Below the pieces are notes generated by a model. The model searched no databases, was not told the DNA's origin, and saw only the letters and a program-made list of their open reading frames with translations. From Pirellulales bacterium (GTDB taxonomy: Bacteria > Planctomycetota > Planctomycetia > Pirellulales > JALHPA01): a DNA stretch of 64,000 nucleotides. The DNA is taken from assembly GCA_033762255.1 (NCBI GenBank), contig JANRLT010000014.1:1-64000 (forward strand), read 5' to 3'. Shown piece after piece: positions 1-9,264 of this stretch (position 1 is its first letter; every line of letters starts with the position of its first letter). The translations under genes were made by a program, and so were the position numbers.

Positions 1-12
1 CTAGAGCGCTTT

Positions 13-618
13 TCATGCTAGTGTCAAATTGTAACCACAGTGGCGTAGGTAGCGGGTACATTCTGCTGGCTTGAATTGATCTTCGATGAGTCCCACTCTA
101 TCCCACAAGCCTTCGACCGTTCTTTCAGCGGCGCTTGCTAGCAGCCATTTGATCTTGGAAAAAACCATTTCAATAGGGTTCAGATCGGGACTGTACGGCG
201 GCAGATAAGCCAACTCCGCGCCGGCCGCTTCGATCAGTTGCCGCACTTTGGGCGACTTGTGGCTGGAAAGATTATCCATGATGACGATGTCGCCCGGCTG
301 AAGCGTTTTCGCCAACACTTGCTCGACGTACGCCAGAAAGATCGTCGTATCGATGGGCCCGTCCACGACCATCGGCGCGGTGAGTCGATCATGCCTCAGC
401 GCCGCGACGTAGGTGGTCGTTTTCCAGTGGCCGTGCGGAGCATAATCGATCAGCCGTTGGCCGCAAGGAGCACGCCCGTACCGTCGCACCATGTTGGTAC
501 GCAAACCGGTCTCGTCGATGAAGACTAAACGTTCAAGAGGTAGCCCACGTTGTCGAGCTTGCCACTCTCGACGTTGAACCTGTACATGGGCACGCCGTTG
601 CTCGGCAGCGTAAAGTAC
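13..618 (-). CDS. IS630 transposase, catalytic frame (made by -1 frameshift)
   Basis: This frame supplies the DDE catalytic domain. Continuous reading from the slippery site at 618 gives a KKVLYAAEQ segment, then VFIDET with the first catalytic Asp. These are followed by DNLSSHKS with the second Asp and [15 protein letters not shown] with the third acidic residue (Glu). The stretch before position 504, including VFIDET, has no start codon of its own, so a protein initiated at the TTG at 504 would lack the first Asp and be inactive. The functional product must therefore come from frameshifting out of the upstream frame. IS630-type transposases are usually about 310-350 aa, matching the fused length of about 312 aa. 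Confidence 0.88.
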   Translation of the reverse strand, partial: VLYAAEQRRAHVQVQRREWQARQRGLPLERLVFIDETGLRTNMVRRYGRAPCGQRLIDYAPHGHWKTTTYVAALRHDRLTAPMVVDGPIDTTIFLAYVEQVLAKTLQPGDIVIMDNLSSHKSPKVRQLIEAAGAELAYLPPYSPDLNPIEMVFSKIKWLLASAAERTVEGLWDRVGLIEDQFKPAECTRYLRHCGYNLTLA

Positions 619-950
619 TTTTTTTTGAAGGTGAATTTCAGCCGCCGGAGAGCACGCCAGAGCGTACTCACGCCGACGGCGAGGCCTAGCTTATCGCGTA
701 GTTCTTTGAGCGTCGCGTCGGGATGCCGTTCCGCCAGTTGTTTGAGCTGCGGCAGTGCATCGTCGAGTTTGCCACGCTGTACGGTCCGTTGTTGTCGCGG
801 GCCAAAGCTGCCCGTCTCGCGGCGCAGGCGTTTGAGTTTATAAATCCAATCCTTACTAACACGAAACTTGATGGCAACGTCTTTGACCAGCATGCCAGCA
901 TCCACGTCCGCCATCACGCGAACGCGTAAATCATTGGAATAAGCGTGCAT
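525..950 (-). CDS. IS630 transposase, N-terminal frame (helix-turn-helix)
   Basis: This frame gives the DNA-binding half of an IS630 transposase. It has an N-terminal helix-turn-helix of the Tc1/IS630 kind ([13 protein letters not shown]... [18 protein letters not shown]), then a second winged-helix-like part ([20 protein letters not shown]), ending at a stop shortly after a run of eight A. The ATG at 950 is chosen because AAAAGGAGG lies just upstream on the minus strand; an in-frame start at 989 would lie upstream of that ribosome-binding site. The classic slippery heptamer A AAA AAG lies in frame at 618-624. Slipping back one base there joins this frame to the catalytic frame, giving about 312 aa. 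Read without the shift, the last 30 or so residues do not resemble the family and are probably not functional sequence. Confidence 0.88.
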   Translation of the reverse strand: MHAYSNDLRVRVMADVDAGMLVKDVAIKFRVSKDWIYKLKRLRRETGSFGPRQQRTVQRGKLDDALPQLKQLAERHPDATLKELRDKLGLAVGVSTLWRALRRLKFTFKKKYFTLPSNGVPMYRFNVESGKLDNVGYLLNV

Positions 951-1127
951 CGAAAATCCTCCTTTTGGGATTCTACGCCCGGCACGCACATTTGGTCAAA
1001 AAAAACAAAGATGCTAGCAAAGGATTTCCGCCAGTTGTTAGCTAGCTAAAAAGCGCTCTAGTTCTTTGTGATTCACTGAGAACACTTAAACTATGCCTAC
1101 TTATTTACGCAACGCATGGAAAGTTAA

Positions 1128-1652
1128 ATGGATCAGTTTACAAATCCTTATGAAGCCCCTCAGTCAGATGTCTCAACCTCCTCAAGTGTGAATGTAAAGG
1201 CACTAGGAAGTCGAGGTATTTGGGTGACATTGAATGTTCTATTTGCGCTGAATGCAATTTTTCCAGTCTTTGATGGAGTGTTATTTTCAAATCATTACGC
1301 AAGATTCGGCGTAGTTGCCGGGCTGATTCTGCTGTACGGAATTGGTACTTATGTGTGCTTTCAAAAACCACGATTTAGAGCATGGCTGATAATTGGAGGC
1401 AAATTGGTCGCGGCAACACAAGTATTGCCATTACTTCAACTATATATAGTATTTATTGGTTCACATGCATCATCATACCTAGAGAGCCATTTAGTTGAAG
1501 AAGAGATTTTGTATAATGGCACTGTCCTAATTTCCCAAACATTCCTAACGGGTTTCGTAAAAACGATGATCTCGGGTGGCATGATTATGATGCTAAGCTT
1601 ATGTATTGGTTGGGTTTACACTTACATTAAGCAACTGCGACGCGGCGCATAA
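1128..1652 (+). CDS. Small integral membrane protein with N-terminal NPYEAP motif
   Basis: The protein (174 aa) opens with MDQFTNPYEAP, a short motif found at the start of many planctomycete membrane proteins whose role is unknown. About four hydrophobic segments follow: roughly residues 28-46, 52-75, 84-110 and 140-166. No enzymatic motif is visible. The gene lies 66 bp beyond the right end of the insertion sequence and is alone on this strand. Codon use is noticeably AT-richer than in the genes to its right. A second protein of the same style lies at 32283-32501. Function unknown; the reading frame is convincing because of the motif and the regular membrane segments. Confidence 0.75.
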   Translation: MDQFTNPYEAPQSDVSTSSSVNVKALGSRGIWVTLNVLFALNAIFPVFDGVLFSNHYARFGVVAGLILLYGIGTYVCFQKPRFRAWLIIGGKLVAATQVLPLLQLYIVFIGSHASSYLESHLVEEEILYNGTVLISQTFLTGFVKTMISGGMIMMLSLCIGWVYTYIKQLRRGA

Positions 1653-1898
1653 CCGCCCGCCGCACCCTGTGCCAAAATTCATGCAGCAGGTAGCACCGGT
1701 TGGCGCAGCCTACCGGTGTCGCGCAGCGACCAGAGGGAGTTGTGAGAGGGTAGAAACCTCAATCAAGGTTTATTCCCCTTTTTATTCCCTCTTGCGGCTG
1801 CGCCGCCGTGGTTGACAAGCCATCTGGGCCACCCGCGATGGATGTGGCCAAAAAACCAAATACCAGCAACCAAAAACCATTCTTCCATACTCCTGTCC

Positions 1899-1966
1899 CC
1901 TCACCCCGGCCCTCTCCCGATAAGAAGATTTTATTAATAGGGAACGTCGCAATCGGGAGAGGGGGA
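1899..1966. repeat. REP-like palindrome, copy 1
   Basis: The block CCTCACCCCGGCCCTCTCCC leads into an 11-bp inverted pair: CCCTCTCCCGA at 1910-1920 and TCGGGAGAGGG at 1953-1963, separated by 32 nt. The same arms recur at 2415-2466 and 60626-60678, and a shortened form occurs at 18211-18242. Confidence 0.8.
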
Positions 1967-2402
1967 AGACAACCCTTCTCCCGCAGGGTGGCACTGACGA
2001 TTTCTATATTTTATTATAGCCTTGCCCTGTTCTTGCTGACAGCTATTTTCTTGCACTCACAGGAACAGCCAAGCAAGTTGGCCATCTTGAAACACTGTCG
2101 AGTGCCACTGGCGTCCCGCCAGTGCTGAGACGTGAGCTTGATGAATTGAAACGGACGATACTTCGGAAAAATTTCGATTATAAATTTCCTAGCTAGTAGT
2201 TACTGCAGGCCCTTTGGCTAGCACTGTCGGAACGACAGTGGCACACCATGTTTGTCATAATGGATAGGTCTGGAGCAAGGAAAATGGAACCGGCAAGAAC
2301 AGGGCGAAGGCTAGCTGAAAAGGGAAACTGCGAAAGTGCCACCCCACCATTATCTTGGTAGGCATGCAACCACACCCACACCTCAAAACCAGTTATCCAT
2401 TT

Positions 2403-2469
2403 CCCTCACCCCGGCCCTCTCCCGATAAGACGTTATCACAAATGGGAAGCCACTGTCGGGAGAGGGAGA
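2403..2469. repeat. REP-like palindrome, copy 2
   Basis: The arms CCCTCTCCCGA (2415-2425) and TCGGGAGAGGG (2456-2466) are identical to copy 1, with a 30-nt spacer. The spacer starts TAAGA as in copy 1 and then diverges, so the arms are conserved while the loop drifts. Confidence 0.8.
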
Positions 2470-2564
2470 AATGCGGAAGGCAGAATTCAATTGCAGTAAT
2501 TCTGACTTCTTCATTCTGAATTCTTACTTTGTCCCCAGCCCTCTCCCGCCTCCCATCTCCCCTC

Positions 2565-4121
2565 CTAGGGCAGTTCCTCGATTTGCAAATGGTCAAACAG
2601 CGCCGCGCCGCCGGTTCGACCGCTACGGATCAGCATGATGCGGCTCAAGGGGCCGGTGATTTCCCGTTCTAGCACGATTTCGTGCGTAAAGATTTTGCCG
2701 CTGCCGTTTCCCTCTTCGATGCTAATCAAAAATTTAACCTCTTGGTCCTTGAGTTGCCGGATCTCGAGCGTCATTTCGTGCAGCACATTCGGCGCGGGCG
2801 TAAAGCCCATCTCGACATTTTCGCTGAGGAAATGATGCGAATCATCCCGCTCCACCCGAAACAACCCCCCGGCCTGACCCGGATGAAATAAGAATTTGGC
2901 GTTGCCGACCGCCACCGCGCAGTGCCAGGCCCCGTTGCTATGTTCTTCGCCCCCTAGTTCCACCCGCACGCGGCTGTTGGTCGGCAACTCCACCCCGCCA
3001 AACAGGTCGGTCGCGGTGATCATCAGGCGTTGGTCGGTCTCGGGATGATCGCCAAACAGCCGCAGCCGCCCATCGACAATTTTGGCCGTGGTGGGGATCG
3101 GCGAAAGATACTCAAACAGGCCGTATTTTTTTTCGATTGTCTGGTCAAGTTGAAATTCCTCGACAAAAGCGGCCACATTTCCCCAAAAATAACGTTGCTG
3201 GTCCGGCAGTTGCAGAAATTTGGTGGCGGCGGTCAACTCGGCGATTTCCCGGCCCCAGGCTTCCGCCGATTGATTTCTTTTTAAGCGGGAAAACTGATGC
3301 CCAATCATCAGCGTCAAAAATTTTAGGCTTTCCTGCTTGAATTCCTGGTCGGCGGTGGCCGTCAGTTCCACCAGGACCGGCAGGCAAGCCCGCGGCTGCG
3401 AATTGCACAGCACGCGGCAGGCGGCCAGTCGTACCTCGGCACTGGAGTCCGCCAGGGCCGCTTCTGCCAGCGGCAAGTTTTGTTCCCGGGATAATTTGCA
3501 CAGGCCCACCAGGGCCGCGGCGCGCAGTTCCTCGGGGGGGCCGCGCCAGGCTTTTTCTAGCAGGGGCAGGTCGGCGGGTTGGGCGCATTCATAAATGGTC
3601 TCTTGGGCGGCCCGCCGGAGGCTGGCGGACTCGAGATTGGGAAAAACCAGAATAGCCCGCGGGGTTCCGCCGGGGACGCGTTGCAGGGCCAATTCGCGAA
3701 AGACGGCTTTTAGCTGCAATTCATCAACCTGGCGGTTCTCTCCGGATTTTATGGAGCTAATAAGCAGTTTGGCCCGGTAGGTTACCTCGGCATCGGGGGA
3801 TTTGGCCGCGTCATATAATCGGCCCAGCGCGAGCGCGCCCGCGGAAAGCAGGGTTTTGGTCGCGGCTTCTCGCTGGTCAAAAATCCCGCTCCCCAGATCC
3901 TGGATCGCCTGCTCTATTTCCGCTGCTTTGTCCGCGGTCATAACCCGCGTTTCCAGCCGGGCTAGCAAATCCGCGGGCTTTCCCGAGATGTCATAGGTTT
4001 TAAGCACTTGCTGCTGCCAGGGAGCCTGCGCGGCGGGGGAAGCGGCAAATATGGATAATGGCGCGAGCGCACACAAGGCTGCCGCAGCGAGTAAGATAAC
4101 TATCCGCCAAGCGATCCGCAT
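2565..4121 (-). CDS. Secreted HEAT-repeat-like protein, planctomycete type
   Basis: The protein (518 aa) begins with a clear signal peptide: MRIAWR, then a hydrophobic stretch ending near AASPAAQA. Residues about 70-300 are alpha-helical repeats of HEAT/armadillo style, including LGSGIFDQREAATKTLLSAG and later LAEAALADSSAEVRLAACRVL. That arrangement, opening with a region that counts dividing or weakening units, is common in secreted planctomycete proteins of unknown role. The last 200 residues look beta-rich and resemble a concanavalin-like or DUF1583-like ligand-binding domain, but I cannot assign it. No catalytic motif was seen. The gene is convergent with nothing on its left and divergent from the photolyase gene on its right. 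Likely exported to the periplasm or cell surface; a scaffold or binding role is inferred from the repeats only. Confidence 0.75.
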   Translation of the reverse strand: MRIAWRIVILLAAAALCALAPLSIFAASPAAQAPWQQQVLKTYDISGKPADLLARLETRVMTADKAAEIEQAIQDLGSGIFDQREAATKTLLSAGALALGRLYDAAKSPDAEVTYRAKLLISSIKSGENRQVDELQLKAVFRELALQRVPGGTPRAILVFPNLESASLRRAAQETIYECAQPADLPLLEKAWRGPPEELRAAALVGLCKLSREQNLPLAEAALADSSAEVRLAACRVLCNSQPRACLPVLVELTATADQEFKQESLKFLTLMIGHQFSRLKRNQSAEAWGREIAELTAATKFLQLPDQQRYFWGNVAAFVEEFQLDQTIEKKYGLFEYLSPIPTTAKIVDGRLRLFGDHPETDQRLMITATDLFGGVELPTNSRVRVELGGEEHSNGAWHCAVAVGNAKFLFHPGQAGGLFRVERDDSHHFLSENVEMGFTPAPNVLHEMTLEIRQLKDQEVKFLISIEEGNGSGKIFTHEIVLEREITGPLSRIMLIRSGRTGGAALFDHLQIEELP

Positions 4122-4421
4122 GCCAGAAATCCTGTGCGAAAACAGCAGCAGTAAATTCGATGAATCGCTCCTGATTGTAGCAGCGCGGAATACTGAATTA
4201 CAAATTACAAATTACGAATTAGGTAGGCAGCATTGTCGATTGAACTACACTGCCAAAAATCAAAAACCAGAAACCAAACTCCATCCTAGCCCCTGTTCGG
4301 CGACGAATTCCCCTCCTACAGTCAAAGAAATTGCCGTTTTTATTGCTCCGCTGCGCGTCGCGGCTTTCCGCGTGCGCACTACGCACCCCCCGTCCACCCG
4401 CACCCCAGCCACTCTGCACCC

Positions 4422-5903
4422 ATGCCTGCGCCCACGATAGTCTGGTTTCGCTTGGATTTGCGCTTGGCGGATAATCCCGCGTTGGTTGCCGCGTGCGAGC
4501 AGGGGGGCCCGGTGGTTCCGGTGTTTATTTGGGCGCCTGAGGAAGAGGCCCCCTGGCAGCCGGGAGGGGCCAGCCGCTGGTGGCTGCATCATTCGTTAGC
4601 CGCGCTCGAGCGAGAGTTGCAAGCCCGCGGCTCGCGGCTGGTGATTCGCCGGGTGGATAGCTCCACGGGACAGAGTAGCTTGACTATTTTGCAAGAATTA
4701 GTTGCTGACACCGGCGCGGCGGCCGTTTATTGGAATCGCCGTTACGAAAAGGAGATCATTGAGCGTGACTCGTCCATTAAGAGCGAGCTGCGAGGGGTGG
4801 GCCGAGAGGCGGAAAGTTTTAACGCGAGCTTGCTGTTTGAACCGTTTGAGGTGGCCAATCTGCAGGGCAAACCGTTTCAGGTCTATACGCCTTTTTGGAA
4901 GCACTGCGTCGCCCGCGCCGCGCCGCCGCTAGCCACGCCTGCGCCCAACGCGCTTCCCGCGCCCGTTGATTGGCCAAAGAGCCTGCCCCTTAAAGAGTTA
5001 AATTTGCTCCCGCGCATTCCCTGGGATCGTCAGTTTTATGCCGCCTGGCAACCGGGAGAGCAGGGGGCGACGGCCCAATACAACCGCTTTGTCGAGAACT
5101 GCCTCAATGAATATAAGGACGCGCGGGACTTTCCAGGGGAAGCAACCACGTCGCGGTTATCGCCGCACCTGCACTTTGGCGAGATCAGCCCGCGATCCAT
5201 TTGGCATGAGATCTGGGGGATGATCCGCGAACAAGGGGGCGCCAAAACCTTGTTTGGCGCGCAGGCCGAGCATTTCCTCAAGGAACTTGTATGGCGGGAG
5301 TTTGGCTATCACCTGTTGTATCATTTTCCGCATACCGACTTGCGGCCCCTGCGTCCCCAATACGAAAATTTTCCGTGGAAAGATCCGCAGCAGGCCCAAA
5401 CCGAATTGCGCGCGTGGCAGCGCGGCCAGACCGGCTACCCGATCATCGACGCCGGGATGCGGCAACTATGGCAAATAGGCTGGCAGCATAACCGTGTGCG
5501 GATGATTACCGCCTCGTTTTTGGTAAAGGACCTTTTGATCTCTTGGCAAGAAGGAGCCAAATGGTTTTGGGATACGCTGGTCGATGCCGACTTGGCTAGT
5601 AATACATTGGGCTGGCAATGGACCGCCGGTTGCGGTGCGGACGCGGCCCCGTATTTTCGTATTTTTAATCCGATCACCCAGGGTGAGCGGTTTGACGCGG
5701 CGGGGCACTATGTGCGGCAATATGTACCCGAACTGGCCCAACTTCCCGATGAGTGGTTGCATCGCCCCTGGGAGGCTCCAGCAGGGGTCCTATCCACCGC
5801 CGGAGTAACGTTGGGAAAGACCTATCCCCACCCGATTGTCGATCATAGCGCCGCGCGAACTGCCGCCCTGGCCGCATTGGCAACGATAAGTGCCGAAAAG
5901 TAA
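4422..5903 (+). CDS. phr: Deoxyribodipyrimidine photolyase / cryptochrome family
   Basis: This is a class I photolyase-type flavoprotein (493 aa), which uses light energy absorbed by FAD to split UV-induced pyrimidine dimers. The N-terminal antenna domain opens with IVWFRLDLRLADNPAL. The C-terminal FAD domain includes TRLSPHLHFGEISPR, WREFGYHLLYHFP, GYPIIDAGMRQLW and the hallmark TAGCGADAAPYFRIFNP. The length is typical (450-500 aa). The ATG at 4422 lies directly before the first antenna strand. The gene stands alone, divergent from the HEAT-repeat protein. A DNA-repair role is the default; a cryptochrome sensor role cannot be excluded from sequence. Confidence 0.95.
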   Translation: MPAPTIVWFRLDLRLADNPALVAACEQGGPVVPVFIWAPEEEAPWQPGGASRWWLHHSLAALERELQARGSRLVIRRVDSSTGQSSLTILQELVADTGAAAVYWNRRYEKEIIERDSSIKSELRGVGREAESFNASLLFEPFEVANLQGKPFQVYTPFWKHCVARAAPPLATPAPNALPAPVDWPKSLPLKELNLLPRIPWDRQFYAAWQPGEQGATAQYNRFVENCLNEYKDARDFPGEATTSRLSPHLHFGEISPRSIWHEIWGMIREQGGAKTLFGAQAEHFLKELVWREFGYHLLYHFPHTDLRPLRPQYENFPWKDPQQAQTELRAWQRGQTGYPIIDAGMRQLWQIGWQHNRVRMITASFLVKDLLISWQEGAKWFWDTLVDADLASNTLGWQWTAGCGADAAPYFRIFNPITQGERFDAAGHYVRQYVPELAQLPDEWLHRPWEAPAGVLSTAGVTLGKTYPHPIVDHSAARTAALAALATISAEK

Positions 5904-6168
5904 CAGCCGTACAGTAGTTCCGCCAAATGTAATTTCTGTGAGACGTATTTTATGTTTTCGGATTGTCGGATCACGATCCGACCTACAAAAAATTGAAATT
6001 GCCTAAATTCGCTGAATTTGCTATTTACTCGCTTTAACGTTTGCAGGGACGTACATATTGATATCCCAGAACGAGCCAACAGCCCGATTCATGGCGTTGT
6101 CCGCCATCCATTCAAAGACACTTTATGGCGATCGAGCCTTGGCCCGTGCCGCATAGATTCGTAAACCC

Positions 6169-7260
6169 ATGCTATCAATTTCCCTACCCCCGCAACCCCG
6201 ATTCTTGATCGTGCGGCTCAGCGCTATTGGCGATTGCGTGCATGGACTGCCGGTGGCTTGTGCCTTGCGGCGGGCGTTTCCCGCCTGTCACATCGGTTGG
6301 GTGGTGGAGGGTCGGACGGCCAATCTATTACAGCGGCATCCGGTGATTGATCAAGTTTTGGCCGTTCCCCGCGGTTGGTATCGTAGTCCCGGGCAAATCT
6401 GGCATTTGCGCCACCTGGTGCGGGCGTTTGAACCAACCTTGACGCTGGATTTACAGGGTTTGACCAAAAGCGCGGCGGTGGCGTGGCTAAGCGGTTGCCG
6501 TACGAGGATCGGATTTGCGGGTGCCGAAGGGCGGGAACTCAGTCCCTGGCTCAACACGCATAAAGTTGCTTCCTCCATCACGCACGTGGTGGATAAAAAT
6601 TTGCAATTGCTGCAGCCGTTGGGCATTGACCCGGCGCCAGTGGAATTTCAGTTGCCGCACGATCAAGCGGCGGCCGTGAGCATGTCCGCATATTTGCAGT
6701 CGCGGCTCACACCTTCTGGCGTAACGCAAGTTAAGAATGCGTTCGTTACCCCCCGTTTTGCCCTCTTGAATCCAGGGGCGGGTTGGGGATCAAAGCGTTG
6801 GCCCCGCGCGCGATTTGCCGCCGTGGCCCGGGAATTGGCTAGTCGTTTTGACCTAAAAAGCGTTATTGCCTGGGCACCTGGCGAAGAGCAGGGCTGGGCA
6901 ACGGAAATCACGCGGGAATCGGCCGGAGCGGCGGTGCTGGCACCGCCAACGGACCTGCAGGAGTTTATCGAACTGGCGCGCCTGGCAACCGTGGTGATCA
7001 GCGGCGATACAGGCCCACTGCATTTGGCGGCAGCTGCAGGAACCCCCTGTGTCGCGCTTTTTGGGCCCAGCGATGGCCAGCGCAATGGCCCCTATGGCAC
7101 GGGTCACATCACATTGCAAAAGACTAGGCTCATTGGTTCTAGCCGGGAAAGGCGTCATGCCGACGATGCGGCGATCCGCGCAATACAAGTGACGGACGTC
7201 ATGGCGGCGTGTCAGCAGTTATTGGCGGTGGAGGCCACTATAAAACCAATCGCCGCATGA
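6169..7260 (+). CDS. Glycosyltransferase family 9 (heptosyltransferase-like)
   Basis: This GT-B fold enzyme (363 aa) belongs to the ADP-heptose:LPS heptosyltransferase family, which adds sugars to the lipopolysaccharide core at the inner membrane. The N-terminus has FLIVRLSAIGDCVHGLPVA, the usual first beta-strand and loop. The C-terminal nucleotide-sugar domain shows LNPGAGWGSKRWP and VISGDTGPLHLAAAAGTPCVALFGPS, both diagnostic. The next gene is a DUF4254 protein, a pairing seen repeatedly in planctomycetes, which suggests both act in envelope glycan assembly. Donor and acceptor cannot be read from the sequence. A run of about 340 bases with nothing recognisable separates the two genes, so joint transcription is not assured. 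Confidence 0.93.
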   Translation: MLSISLPPQPRFLIVRLSAIGDCVHGLPVACALRRAFPACHIGWVVEGRTANLLQRHPVIDQVLAVPRGWYRSPGQIWHLRHLVRAFEPTLTLDLQGLTKSAAVAWLSGCRTRIGFAGAEGRELSPWLNTHKVASSITHVVDKNLQLLQPLGIDPAPVEFQLPHDQAAAVSMSAYLQSRLTPSGVTQVKNAFVTPRFALLNPGAGWGSKRWPRARFAAVARELASRFDLKSVIAWAPGEEQGWATEITRESAGAAVLAPPTDLQEFIELARLATVVISGDTGPLHLAAAAGTPCVALFGPSDGQRNGPYGTGHITLQKTRLIGSSRERRHADDAAIRAIQVTDVMAACQQLLAVEATIKPIAA

Positions 7261-7601
7261 AGTTAGCGAGAATTCTTAGTTAAGAAAAAGCTTGTAACAA
7301 CAGTTAACGAAGGCAGCTTAGCTGTTATTCCGGCTATCCTGTCTATCTCCGTTTTATCCTGTGCACATCCAAGCCGATTCGTTTCTATAAAAGGTAGCAA
7401 AGTTAACGAAATTTGCTTTTTGTGCTTAACGTGAGTTACGGGCTAAATCCACCCTGCTTTTTCCTTTCCTAATTTCCGTATTCCTCCTAGTTTCTCTTGT
7501 CAGGGAGGGGAAGTTTTTCTTACAATCCCGCTCCAATTTTTGGCCATTCCCCATTCACTGGCAGCCGCACTGGCGGACCAGGGTTATTTCCCATAGTTAT
7601 T
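7261..7601. other. Intergenic gap, nothing recognised
   Basis: The 341 bases between the glycosyltransferase and DUF4254 genes show no gene, no clear hairpin terminator and no repeat shared with other gaps. Confidence 0.5.
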
Positions 7602-8234
7602 ATGCCCACGATGATTTCGCGTTCGCGTTCGTTAAGTTTGATTGATGTGCGTTTGATTACATCACTGCATGCCACCACGGTAAAGCTGTGGCATCATCAA
7701 GCGTTGGAAAATACGCACCGTGATTTTTTGTTTCAGGTTTGCGAGCAGCACAAATACAATTTTTTGCTGTGGCACGAGGAAGACAAAGCCCGTTCCTCGT
7801 CCGCGTCGGATCTGGAGATCGCCGCGGTTAAGCGCGCGATCGATAAGCTGAACCAAAAGCGCAACGACGCGATCGAGCGGCTGGATGACATGCTCAAAGC
7901 GCTGTTGGAAGAGCGGGGCATCACGCCGCAACCAGGGGCCCGGCATAACTCGGAAACGCCAGGCAGCATCATCGACCGGCTCTCAATTTTGGCGCTGCGG
8001 ATTTACCACATGCAGGAACAAGCCGACCGCGCGGACGCGACGAGTGAACACGTCGCGAAGGCCCAAGATCGGTTGGGCATCCTGCATAATCAGCACGACG
8101 ATCTGACGACGGCTTTGGCGGAACTACTGGCGGACCTGCAAACCGGCCGCAAACGACTAAAGCTGTACCGTCAAATGAAGATGTACAACGACCCGACGCT
8201 CAATCCCTACTTGTACAAACGGGCGGCGGCATAA
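7602..8234 (+). CDS. DUF4254 domain protein
   Basis: The protein (210 aa from the ATG at 7602) matches the DUF4254 family. It is a soluble, mostly helical protein with the family blocks LHQ-like [31 protein letters not shown] and [17 protein letters not shown]. Members are typically found beside GT9 glycosyltransferases in planctomycetes, as here, so a role in envelope glycan synthesis is inferred; no biochemistry can be read off. The frame is open upstream to 7497, but the family-like sequence starts at [10 protein letters not shown], so I prefer 7602; 7611 is an equally possible start. Confidence 0.85.
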   Translation: MPTMISRSRSLSLIDVRLITSLHATTVKLWHHQALENTHRDFLFQVCEQHKYNFLLWHEEDKARSSSASDLEIAAVKRAIDKLNQKRNDAIERLDDMLKALLEERGITPQPGARHNSETPGSIIDRLSILALRIYHMQEQADRADATSEHVAKAQDRLGILHNQHDDLTTALAELLADLQTGRKRLKLYRQMKMYNDPTLNPYLYKRAAA

Positions 8235-8293
8235 ACGTGGTTTGTCCAGCGCGCCTTTGGCAAAGGATAAATAGCCGGGGGGAACCTCCCTTT

Positions 8294-9094
8294 TTACATT
8301 CCGCCTAAGGCCTGCTTTAAGTCGGAAATTTCCTGCTCGGCGGCGGTTAGCCGCTGGGCGAGTTGCGCGCACTCGGCGCGCAAATCCGCCAGTTCATTGC
8401 GCAGGGTGGATAGCTGGGCCAAGTCCGCTGACGGAGCCAACTCTGCCGCGGCGACGTTTCTGCCCGCCGAGGGGGACTGGCTAAGATCGTCGCGATCATG
8501 CGCCGCTTGCCGGAAAGGTGAGCCGCCCCCATCGATCTCACTCGCCCGCACGGCCCCCAATGAGGCGCGTTCCCTTTCTAGTTCGGCGGCGTCGTACAGG
8601 TTATGGGTGACCACCTGGCCCCGTCCGGCGGGGGTCAGTTCCACCAGCAGTTTACGCAGCCGCAGTTTTTCCAGATGTCCCGCCAAGGCTTCTTGGTCGG
8701 GGATGTTGTCCATGCGGCTGACCCGCGTGCGCAATTCGCCCAACGTTTGCGAGCCGCGCAAAAGCAACTCGGTCATAATCGACAGTTCGGCCTTGTCGAC
8801 ACCGAGCCACTCGTGGGCATAATGCCTGTACCGGGGAACGCGACCCCCTCCCTGGACTTCGGCAACGACCGCCATCGAGCGCAGGCGATCGACAGCACGG
8901 ATCACCGCTTCTTCGTCCAGATCCATGATGGGATGCCGGTTGGATTTTTGGTTGCAGCCGGTGATCAGCGCATTCAGCGACAGCGGATATTGGTCGGGCG
9001 TGGTTTTGGCTTTTTCGATCAGCACGCCCAAGACCCGCCGATCGATGGCGTTCAGGGGTTTCCACTTTGCGGCGGGGGATTCTCCGGAAGTCAT
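8294..9094 (-). CDS. YceH-type DUF480 protein
   Basis: This 266-aa protein belongs to the YceH/DUF480 family, which folds as two winged helices and is of unconfirmed function. Diagnostic blocks are RRVLGVLIEKAKTTPDQYP, LNALITGCNQKSNR and AELSIMTELLLRGSQTLGELR. The C-terminal 45 residues (about 220-266) form a leucine/glutamate-rich coiled coil (LSTLRNELADLRAECAQLAQ and following), an extra found in many planctomycete and proteobacterial members. The protein is cytosolic. It is convergent with the DUF4254 gene on its left and divergent from the DJ-1/PfpI gene on its right. DNA binding is suggested by the fold but not shown. Confidence 0.93.
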   Translation of the reverse strand: MTSGESPAAKWKPLNAIDRRVLGVLIEKAKTTPDQYPLSLNALITGCNQKSNRHPIMDLDEEAVIRAVDRLRSMAVVAEVQGGGRVPRYRHYAHEWLGVDKAELSIMTELLLRGSQTLGELRTRVSRMDNIPDQEALAGHLEKLRLRKLLVELTPAGRGQVVTHNLYDAAELERERASLGAVRASEIDGGGSPFRQAAHDRDDLSQSPSAGRNVAAAELAPSADLAQLSTLRNELADLRAECAQLAQRLTAAEQEISDLKQALGGM

Positions 9095-9264
9095 ACGCGC
9101 GGGCCCTAGGGGAACAACGAAAGGTGGAATGTCAAGGAAGTTTTACTGTATCAAAATAGTTGGATTTTGCCCAGTAAATTACCGCCTACCAAAGCGGGGA
9201 CTGTTTGTTAAGATAAATGGGGACTACGGGAAAGTTGCGGCTACTTTTTTTACCTGGACCTGCC

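Larger units (their letters stand above)
1..1061 (-). mobile_element. Complete IS630-family insertion sequence
   Basis: The two ends are inverted copies: the first 13 bases (ctagagcgctttt) reappear reverse-complemented at 1049-1061, and similarity continues with small gaps to about 20 bp. IS630/Tc1-type elements duplicate a TA dinucleotide, and TA sits at 2-3 and 1059-1060, so the element proper is about 4-1058. It carries two minus-strand reading frames that together encode a DDE transposase, and no passenger gene. The left end coincides with the window edge, so DNA beyond it cannot be seen. Both frames are open and the ends are intact, so the element looks recently active. Confidence 0.9.
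1653..2564. other. Long intergenic region with two REP-like palindromes
   Basis: I see no convincing gene in these 900 bases. They hold two copies of a palindromic repeat (listed separately at 1899-1966 and 2403-2469), and scattered short phrases that recur in other gaps of this window. The short reading frames here lack start signals and protein-like composition. Confidence 0.6.

Noticed and set aside
13-989. IS630 transposase as a frameshifted pseudogene
   Set aside because: The break sits at a canonical A AAA AAG slippery site, both frames are intact, and ends are perfect, so programmed frameshifting is more likely than decay.
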